Source of the DNA: Gamarada debralockiae
Taxonomy: Eukaryota > Ascomycota > Leotiomycetes > Helotiales > Hyphodiscaceae
DNA length: 32,984 nt
Direction: 5' to 3'
Assembly: GCA_002803225.1 (NCBI GenBank)
Contig: NXFV01001749.1
Coordinates: 1 to 32,984 of the forward strand
This document shows, one piece after another, positions 27,601 through 32,984 of this stretch. Position numbers and translations under genes: made by a program. A model generated the notes under the pieces. That model saw only the letters and a program-made list of their open reading frames with translations, was not told the origin of the DNA and made no database searches. How positions within the stretch are numbered: position 1 is the first letter of the stretch; each line of letters begins with the position of its first letter.

Positions 27601-30516
27601 TCCGCGTCGAGAATTAGAACAAGCCGTCTGAAGAAGATTTGTTTTGTCCAGCTCATCAAGATCCTCGGCAGACTGTCCAAAGAGAAATGGAATGACCTCG
27701 TGACCATGAGCCTCATTCTCTGCAGCTACAAGGAGAAGCTGTTCGGTGACTGTGAAATCAAGATATTCTTCCGAAAGAAACCTCATCATGTTGACATCGC
27801 AATTACTGGCCGCTGCTTCTATAATCTCATCCGTAATTGTCAAATCGGGATTCTCCTTCAATAACATGGTAACCATATCCAATTCTCCTAGAGAAACGGC
27901 CGCCAGCAGTGCAGATTCCTTCGCCGCGGGACTGTCCAAGTTGGTGGTGGCACGGAGGAGATTCACGATCTCCTTTTGACCGTAACGAACCGCGATCCCG
28001 TATAGATCTCGTCCCTCATTGTTTCTGGCTTTAGAATCTCTTTCTCCCATTCCAACATGACGCCTGTCTTCAATGACTTCAGTGAAACCAAAAGCGCAAG
28101 CCACAAATATAGGGTTGGTGAATCCGTATGCCCCTTGAGACTCCGAAAGTTGGTTGTAAAGGCCTCCTTCAGATCCAATTCTTGTTTCCAGTTCCATCTG
28201 CGTCCAAGATTCAGGCCACCGCATGTTCCAATCCGCAAACTCCTTAGTTGCCCATTTGCCTCCACAGAGGAACCCTCGGAAGAGAGTCTCAAGCGGTTCT
28301 TTTCGTCGATATTGCTGGGATTTTTGACAATGGATGGGCCAATACACTTGGGCGTAGTCATAGAACGTCTTGTTGGAAGGATTGTTTAGATTGCCTCTTC
28401 GTTTTGGCTTAACATTTGTCGAGCAGACCTTGAGACAAGAGACCGCGACTGTTGAATGATTCAACGCCGTTTCGTAATCGGGTCTCTTCTCCAAGTATTC
28501 TCGTACTGACAAGTGAACGAATCGGAATATGCCCATTTCATCGTCAATCTTAACGAAGTTGCAACAGATGCTGAGAATCTGTTCCTTCGTAATTGAATCT
28601 GTCGGTGTTTTTGAATCTGCTAGGATGGCCTTGATCATTTCTTCGCACGACAGAGGCTGATAGCCGCAGAGGAGCCATCTCACGGTATTTTCTGCCATCT
28701 TTCTGCTGGCTACTGGACGACGTTCGATTTGCTCACAAATGATTCCGTACACCTCCTCTAATTCTTTCGGCAGCATACGAAGGGCCTCTCGGACATCCTC
28801 CTCGACCGTATTCAAAGGGTCGCAAAGACTTTGGAGGGAAGCGCTGACCCATCGAAACATTCCATCTGCTCTGTCCAGGAGGGTTTCTCTGATATCTTTT
28901 ATCAGTTCCGGGGGAGCACCTCCGCGCAGTAATGTTCGATTCGCCAAACTCTTCTTGAGTTCATCATCCACGAAATTGATGATATCTTCCCGATTGTCCG
29001 TTGCTGAGATTTGCAAGGACTCCCACTTCTCGAAATAATGCAGAAAATCGTCCTCTCTCCGACTCGAGACAAAGATCTTCACAATCTGCTGAGAACATTT
29101 AACCAGCCTCCCGATTGCCTTCAGCAACTGTCTTCGGGTAGCAACATCGCATTCGTCCAGCGCATCGATGCAAATGACAGCTGGGTTATCGCGAGTCAAC
29201 TCCAGAAGTACCTCCACACATTCATAAACGTCTAACTGGGCGTCTGAATCAGCTTCGACACGGCCGTACCATTTGTCCAGAACGGGTTTTCGGATCGGGA
29301 GGCGGGAGCTTTGACAGGACAGTTGTCGGACGATGGACCGGAGGATCTCCACTGGTTGAGCACGTTTAGGATCTGCTGTGTCACGGGTGCAGTAGAAGTA
29401 GGCAAGGTGCGCTGTTTCAGGGTTTTCGATGCGCTCTTGGAGCATGAGGTCGATGACGAGAGAGACGAGAAAGCTCTTTCCATATCCAGCACCGCCATAT
29501 AACCACAATACAGAACATGAGCTGCAATTGGTCCATCTCCGGAACTTCCGCGTGTTGAGAAGCCAGTGGCCCGAATTCTTCAGTCTACTATTCGCAATAC
29601 TCCGATGATTCTTCTCGAAATCCGTTCCGAGGCTGGAGATCCATTTGATGATTTTCGCCCTCTCCTCTCTTTCGAGACTGCATTGCATATTCTCCAACTG
29701 ATCCGCCATTCTGCAAACCGGCTTCTCCATTTCAAGTAGCATCGCTTGAAGTTTCGTCGAACTTTCATCGGATGATATTTTCAGCTGTGCAAGGTCCTCG
29801 CTCATGAACTTCGTTCTGGTGTATATATCGAAGATATGATTCGTATTCCCAGTATGCACCCACTTCTCCACCTTATCCTCCTCGTCCGAGATCTGCTGCA
29901 TGAACTTTGTAGAGTCTTTCTCGACCTCCAAAATGCTGATGCCGATCCGAATCAACGTATTCCGTTGGAAGTAACACTTCGCCTTGCAGATGTACGTCAA
30001 AACTGTCACATACAGACTCGTAATCGCCTTCTCAATCTCCGAATAAAACTCCGATCCAGGCCTCAAAAAGATTCCCTCAATAACCGCATACCTCGCTACG
30101 ATATTAGTAACCATTTCCATACTCTCTAACATTGCGCCAAAACAATTAATATCACTAACTGCTGCAATCAACAGAAACCTCGCCAATGCCCAAGGAAGAG
30201 ACAAATGGGTCGGATCGTATTGCGTAACCGCATCCCCAATGCTCGTCACCTTTTCTAGGAATCCGGTGATACGCTTAAACACGTCTCGTACGAATATTCG
30301 TCGCCCTTTGTTGGTGGTGTAAATATGCCATTGCTTCTTCTTGCATTTCTCAACTTCACTGTGTACGTCTGCGAGTAATTGCTTGGGATTACACCCGTCG
30401 ATTCTGAATTCTTTGACGATGGAGTTGGATTTCTCGTCGAGCTGTAGGATCGCTCGGTCCCAGAGGCTCTCGTATTTTGGAGGTGGGCTCTCATCTTGCT
30501 TTTCGGGCATACTCAT
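24607..30516 (-). CDS. NACHT (NLR/STAND) receptor with about 27 non-canonical ankyrin-like repeats
   Basis: This is a 1969-residue single-exon frame. The frame opens at TTG 30582, but the first ATG is 30516-30514 (MSMPEKQDESPPPKYESLW). Residues about 20-230 form a helical N-terminal domain with YDPTHLSLPWALARFLLIAA, typical of the domain that precedes NACHT in many fungal proteins (DUF7708-like). The Walker A motif GGAGYGKS is at 341-348, and the Walker B/second acidic motif VICIDALDECD is around 447-457. A winged-helix-like segment (YQPLSCEEMIKAI) follows. From about 894 to 1830 there are around 27 tandem units of 30-38 residues with the pattern ITxExVxxAA, xN and GxExxxLLL. At 1871-1957 lie ordinary ankyrin repeats (GMTPLHQACENGHVAVAETL). 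Family members are intracellular receptors that oligomerise on ligand binding, and some act in heterokaryon incompatibility. No death-effector or amyloid motif was recognised. Ligand and output are unknown. Confidence 0.93.
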   Translation of the reverse strand: MSMPEKQDESPPPKYESLWDRAILQLDEKSNSIVKEFRIDGCNPKQLLADVHSEVEKCKKKQWHIYTTNKGRRIFVRDVFKRITGFLEKVTSIGDAVTQYDPTHLSLPWALARFLLIAAVSDINCFGAMLESMEMVTNIVARYAVIEGIFLRPGSEFYSEIEKAITSLYVTVLTYICKAKCYFQRNTLIRIGISILEVEKDSTKFMQQISDEEDKVEKWVHTGNTNHIFDIYTRTKFMSEDLAQLKISSDESSTKLQAMLLEMEKPVCRMADQLENMQCSLEREERAKIIKWISSLGTDFEKNHRSIANSRLKNSGHWLLNTRKFRRWTNCSSCSVLWLYGGAGYGKSFLVSLVIDLMLQERIENPETAHLAYFYCTRDTADPKRAQPVEILRSIVRQLSCQSSRLPIRKPVLDKWYGRVEADSDAQLDVYECVEVLLELTRDNPAVICIDALDECDVATRRQLLKAIGRLVKCSQQIVKIFVSSRREDDFLHYFEKWESLQISATDNREDIINFVDDELKKSLANRTLLRGGAPPELIKDIRETLLDRADGMFRWVSASLQSLCDPLNTVEEDVREALRMLPKELEEVYGIICEQIERRPVASRKMAENTVRWLLCGYQPLSCEEMIKAILADSKTPTDSITKEQILSICCNFVKIDDEMGIFRFVHLSVREYLEKRPDYETALNHSTVAVSCLKVCSTNVKPKRRGNLNNPSNKTFYDYAQVYWPIHCQKSQQYRRKEPLETLFRGFLCGGKWATKEFADWNMRWPESWTQMELETRIGSEGGLYNQLSESQGAYGFTNPIFVACAFGFTEVIEDRRHVGMGERDSKARNNEGRDLYGIAVRYGQKEIVNLLRATTNLDSPAAKESALLAAVSLGELDMVTMLLKENPDLTITDEIIEAAASNCDVNMMRFLSEEYLDFTVTEQLLLVAAENEAHGHEVIPFLFGQSAEDLDELDKTNLLQTACSNSRRGYDILQYILDNSERINITEEVVRAAASNNTDAYRMLRSLFKLDKTIQVTEEIVEAAARNANVEPIRFLLSHAPELTITWQIATAAMQNKDCGDEILLLLLDNSKESFNIDEDMLLAAVTNRKLAVLILDILLLRCDRTCITSEVLQAAAQNRFLGEQLISRILKHVPGIHLTAADIEAAASNHYYAPEVLRELINFDQQVPVTTEALEKAAMNHECGADALELLLNHRAKGDPANILTTPLHVYPSLDIVRPFSVPPSVVEVAASNADSGIEVMELLLRYCSDLPITPKAIEKAAANHQYGEEIINLWQKHNKKLDISAESIQKAAQNRNLGLQVMKLLLRCDKKTPISDDAMEAAAANPYHGFAMIKLMLPRWKSSDGWEQVFSGASRNAPMGVPIMKHLISRRGPAISSDIIESCAGSTFVDADQIITLLNAAPGVALGPETVESASFYPHNFFDILAALREHDPNVPITNAALYRVIRMSYNVIETIEMLHKYGAALTITEGLLKTIVENFSVNDSTILYLCEYQKVRCNNAGVLPVTEEIIATALQNSGTGAASLTKILLKLVPGTWDADVNEKRLQIAAGAYKPDVMISILVEHAKERGHVLPITSKVLIKAAGNWTTAKSALKPLLRLLLPSQQDIVITPEVLTAAAESRRGNSCFKILMTYAKERNLDLQISDSLFNTAVKGSYQTVKTILRFWQEQGKTKVGSMVTEKTLEEAASSISRPRATGMTESNTFHLLLKTLSQEGITIPVTAKMFEAALNIDGPACRHIITYFRRICRIQGLEFSDLVTSQSLISITTPFSTDGQTTLAKLLSSLPESKRKELLTDDVVLGAAGNGSSEALSYLLSLKPYPFLHPPSYYLPISALQQANWSIFLGKQRALLKKGVFPNATMSTSGRTLLGFSARFNELGSVKAFLKHGKGVEVNHRCNLGMTPLHQACENGHVAVAETLLRAGADRGVKDKRGRTAADAAVDKGNLMIEKLVRSWGEGKEEDD

Positions 30517-31394
30517 GTTTGCGAATCGCGTTTCATGAGGAGTGGTAAGGGAAAGGGAGGAAGGGAAACAATTTGAAGCCAAGAGGAACGATTTTGATAG
30601 AGAGTTATACCTTGAACCAGTGAGATTTTCACGCGCGAGGTTTTAGCTACATTAGTCACCCTAAGCTGTACACGCAAGGCTGTTAATTTAGGCAACTCTT
30701 AGGTAAGGCCGACCGGCTGAGGCGTAGATTAACACTAATTCTGGGGATCAACAAAGAGGCCAATGAGGGATCCATAGAGCCAAGCTGCCGTCCCGTTCCC
30801 GTATAGCGGAATGGAGGGGTAGGTTGCGAGTGGCTGAGATGCCTGATTCTGACCATGCGCATTAAAAGCGTGGAGCAAGGAACCTGTGTGTGTGGTGAGC
30901 GCATGCGTTTTATTGACGTTGTGAGAGGATGGTGTCAGAGTGGGGGTTGCATCTGGAAGGGAGGGCTAAGCAGGGAGGACTGAGCGACTATGCCTTACCT
31001 AATTGAGTAAGAGTGGCGTTATCAACGCTTCACGTCGAGCGACCGGAGGCGAAACATCTTTCCCTCGTGGCTCATCGACCTTGGATGGACCGTCGTTATG
31101 ATAAACTAACCTTAGCGTGCTAGGGGAGAGGCAGTTGTACCATATACTTTACGGGAAGTGGATAATTAAGACTAAACATTCTTCATGCCCTGTATTCTCG
31201 CATCGCAATTCTTCCAGAGCCACCTAATGGCCCCAACAATAGATGGCCAGCTCTATGTTACATGACGAATCGACCATCGGATCAGAAGGAGGAATATATT
31301 GAATTAAGCTCCAATCCAAACAGCCGTTCCCAACCCCCCCTCGGGCCGTTTCGATGAGCAATCTCTGCAAGAATCCCAAGAAGAGTTCATCTCA
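30517..31394. other. promoter side of the NACHT gene, otherwise empty
   Basis: The minus strand has GGTATAACT (about 30604-30612), roughly 90 bases before the NACHT ATG, a possible TATA element. The frame 30683-30904 (-) has no motif. Nothing else was recognised. Confidence 0.35.
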
Positions 31395-31710
31395 TCACAA
31401 GAGCATGGCTAAGAATCCCACCAAACCTCCTGCTACAGCAGAGTAGCTGCTATATGAAGCAGCACCAGTGAAAGTAACTGGCGCGACTGTCGTTGAGTTT
31501 TGATTTAGTAGTGAGAAGGCGGTGGTGGCCTTGCTGGGGCGAGAGTTTCGGCTGAGAAAGATTGAACGATGTTTGTGGATACGACCGTTGCCTTGGCTGT
31601 TGCGTCAGCTTTTGCAGACGTAACCACTATTGAAATTCGGGTATTCTTTGTCTTTCCTTAGTTACGGTCACGCTCAAGTTGGATTTGTGGGTTGTCTGGA
31701 TGAGGCGCAA
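31395..31710 (-). pseudogene. C-terminal relic of a GPI-anchored protein gene
   Basis: The final frame reads STTVAPVTFTGAASYSSYSA then VAGGLVGFLAMLL and stops at 31397-31395. A small-residue region followed by a hydrophobic tail with nothing after it is the classical GPI-anchor addition signal. Upstream, in a different frame, lies VVTSAKADATAKATVVSTNI then VQSFSAETLAPA, a Ser/Thr/Ala-rich wall-protein-like stretch. A one-base shift near 31540 would join them. A third fragment (TTHKSNLSVTVTKERQ, about 31640-31710) is in yet another frame. No N-terminal signal peptide was found upstream. It was presumably once a cell-surface or wall protein. Confidence 0.5.
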
Positions 31711-32171
31711 GCAAAGGGGGCAGAGAGGAAGGCGAAGAGGAAGGCAGTAGAGGATAAAGGACGACCTCTCTATTGTGTAGCTTCCATGTACTAACCTGAG
31801 GACTCTAACTTCGAATTCTGGGACGATATTGATATATTTGAGTTGTAGAAGTACTTCGCGACGCTAGGAATAAAGTTAACGGGTGAAACTGATGAAAAGG
31901 GCCGGCTAGTGAAAAGTGTGGCGAGAGGCAGAAAGAAAGGATTTTAGGGAATTTAATTTTGCGTTGTCGGAAAGCCTCTAGAGGTCAGAACTAAGTAAAA
32001 AGGACTACGGCTTGTGTCTCCTGAGGTGCTATGTTGCATCGTGATGGCGGTCTCTTGAATAAGGGTGGACAATGGCGTCGCAATCGCAATATGGAGACCC
32101 GATGGAGCAAGCATGCCGGCGAAACAAAGGGGGGAGGTTTAGAAAGGAGAGTAGAAAATAAAACCAAAACC
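31711..32171. other. gene-free stretch before the 5S locus
   Basis: No convincing coding sequence was found. The minus-strand frame 31991-32245 overlaps the 5S terminator and is spurious. Confidence 0.35.
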
Positions 32172-32208
32172 ACATAAGCCTCAGATCGGCAGATTAGTAA
32201 GTGGGTGT
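32172..32208 (+). pseudogene. truncated inverted copy of the 5S rRNA gene
   Basis: The first 28 bases (ACATAAGCCTCAGATCGGCA then GATTAGTA) are identical to an internal segment of the adjacent 5S gene (minus strand 32310-32283). Similarity continues through AGTGGGTG (5S: GTTGGGTG) and then ends. The copy is on the opposite strand, and its last base is 34 bases from the 5S gene's 3' end. Confidence 0.85.
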
Positions 32209-32231
32209 GAAAAATTTGGCAAAAATAAACC

Positions 32232-32241
32232 AAAAAAAAAA
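32232..32241 (-). terminator. Pol III T-run terminator of the 5S gene
   Basis: On the minus strand the mature 5S end TGTATGT runs directly into an uninterrupted T tract of 11 bases (counting the last bases of the gene). T-runs of four or more stop RNA polymerase III. Confidence 0.85.
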
Positions 32242-32360
32242 ACATACAACAGCAGGTATTCGCTGGTGGTCACCCACCCAACTACTAATCTGCCGATCTG
32301 AGGCTTATGTATGGCAGAGCGGACGGGATGCCCAGTTCTCCTCAGTCTGTGGTCGTATGT
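32242..32360 (-). rRNA. 5S ribosomal RNA, complete
   Basis: The minus strand from 32360 starts ACATACGACC and ends CTGCTGTTGTATGT, 119 bases, as in other filamentous ascomycetes. The internal stretch TCCCGTCCGCTCTGCC and the highly conserved TAGTAGTTGGGTGGGTGACC, followed by ACCAGCGAATACC, identify it. Helix I closes (ACATACGAC with GTTGTATGT). A single gene away from the rDNA array matches the dispersed 5S organisation of Pezizomycotina. A TATA box lies upstream and a T-run downstream, so it appears functional. Confidence 0.95.
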
Positions 32361-32382
32361 ACTAGCAATTGTACAATTTAAT

Positions 32383-32390
32383 CTTATATA
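32383..32390 (-). promoter_or_regulatory. TATA box of the 5S gene
   Basis: The minus strand reads TATATAAG at -30 to -23 relative to the 5S start. Upstream TATA elements at this distance are known for dispersed fungal 5S genes. Confidence 0.75.
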
Positions 32391-32961
32391 CCATTAAATC
32401 CGCTCTTGATTTTCGCGTGCGACTTCGGAAATATGCGTGTCACGTGGTGCTTGCGTGCCAATATAGTTAGATACAAGGCCGAAGGGGGTTGCATGGAAGG
32501 TACTACATAAAGTGGATCACTTCGCCGATAGGATGTCCAGCTAGAATCTTATATTATATTGAAGGAAATGAAAAAAATTTAGATAGAGACGCTTTTAGTT
32601 AAGCCGATCTAACAGGAACAGCTTTAGCGATAGAGTACTTGTTAATAGATTAGATGACAGTCAATTCGCTACCAGAGAATTCAGTTATTACGTCGATTTA
32701 TGACTAATTAGCAGCTCTAGAAAGGAAATTTGACAGCTTCTAGCCTTTGACTATAGATGGAAGCGCCTTAGACCTCGTAGTTAATTTTCTTAAGCTCGTT
32801 AAAAGAACTATTTTAAGTCCCTACGCTTAAGTGTCTTATAGAACGATAAAACATGCAAGAGGATATAGGTGAAGGACAATGAAAGAAAAGAGGAAGACAC
32901 GTTTAAAGCACTTCAAGTACAACAAGAATGAGGAGATAAAAAGTAGTCATGTAGTCTAGCC
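32391..32961. other. AT-rich gene-free end of the window
   Basis: No open frame with protein character was found. CACGTG lies at about 32441-32446. The rest (about 32520-32900) has dense stop codons in all frames and may be a mutated transposon remnant, but no motif survives. Confidence 0.35.
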
Positions 32962-32984
32962 GGGGGGGGGGGGGGGGGGGGGGG
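32962..32984. repeat. 23-base G homopolymer at the window end
   Basis: The last 23 bases are G only. Such runs at the end of a sequence commonly come from sequencing or assembly (dark-cycle calls) rather than biology. Confidence 0.8.

Noticed and set aside
30517..30582. Extension of the NACHT frame 22 codons upstream
   Set aside because: The codon at 30582 is TTG. The ATG at 30516 has good context and is used instead.
31991..32245. Minus-strand frame of 84 codons starting with a Phe-rich stretch
   Set aside because: It begins inside the 5S gene's T-run terminator, so the Phe codons are the poly-T tract.
1..32984. CRISPR arrays, rDNA array, telomeric repeats, LTR pairs
   Set aside because: I looked for regular spacer-repeat patterns, TTAGGG runs and long direct repeats by eye and saw none. 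This is a eukaryotic nuclear segment.

Overview
This window looks like nuclear DNA of a filamentous ascomycete (Pezizomycotina; a leotiomycete is my guess, not shown). The grounds are short introns with GT(A/G)-AG ends and CTAAC-type branch points, a NACHT protein of fungal type, 2EXR-family and fungal SDR proteins, and a single dispersed 5S rRNA gene with the fungal sequence. About half of the DNA is gene-poor and holds broken genes, inverted-repeat elements and AT-rich relics. The last 23 bases are a G homopolymer that looks like an artefact at a contig end.

Left part (1-10.7 kb). This is mostly a decayed accessory region. It has the first codons of an SDR gene running off the left edge, a broken HNH-nuclease gene that lacks a key histidine, and an SDR pseudogene with three frameshifts. 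It also has a 251-bp MITE-like element with clean inverted repeats, a larger AT-rich inverted-repeat element, one intact SDR gene (5528-6445), an eroded gene (7857-8275) followed directly by a second MITE-like element, and an AT-rich relic (about 9.4-10.0 kb).

Middle part (10.7-22.8 kb). This holds the more conserved genes. A 2EXR-domain gene (-) is divergent from a transcription-type cyclin gene (Pch1/BUR2/cyclin T/K-like, +). The cyclin has a 132-nt intron whose length is a multiple of three, so it hides inside one open frame. Convergent to it is a gene for a membrane-anchored, glycosylated protein on the minus strand. After two eroded genes (one of them 2EXR) comes a large F-box protein gene (+) with no in-frame ATG at the expected place.

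Right part (22.8-33.0 kb). It is dominated by one intron-less 1969-codon minus-strand gene for a NACHT (NLR/STAND-type) receptor. The protein has an N-terminal helical domain, a NACHT NTPase, about 27 non-canonical ankyrin-like repeats of roughly 31-38 residues, and a few ordinary ankyrin repeats at the C-terminus. A truncated 2EXR relic lies just beyond its 3' end. Further right are a GPI-anchored-protein relic and a complete 5S rRNA gene (-) with TATA box and T-run terminator. A truncated inverted copy of the 5S gene sits immediately beside it.

The genes do not form an obvious pathway. The cyclin and F-box genes are housekeeping-like. The NACHT gene is the likely self/non-self recognition locus and the most interesting object here.
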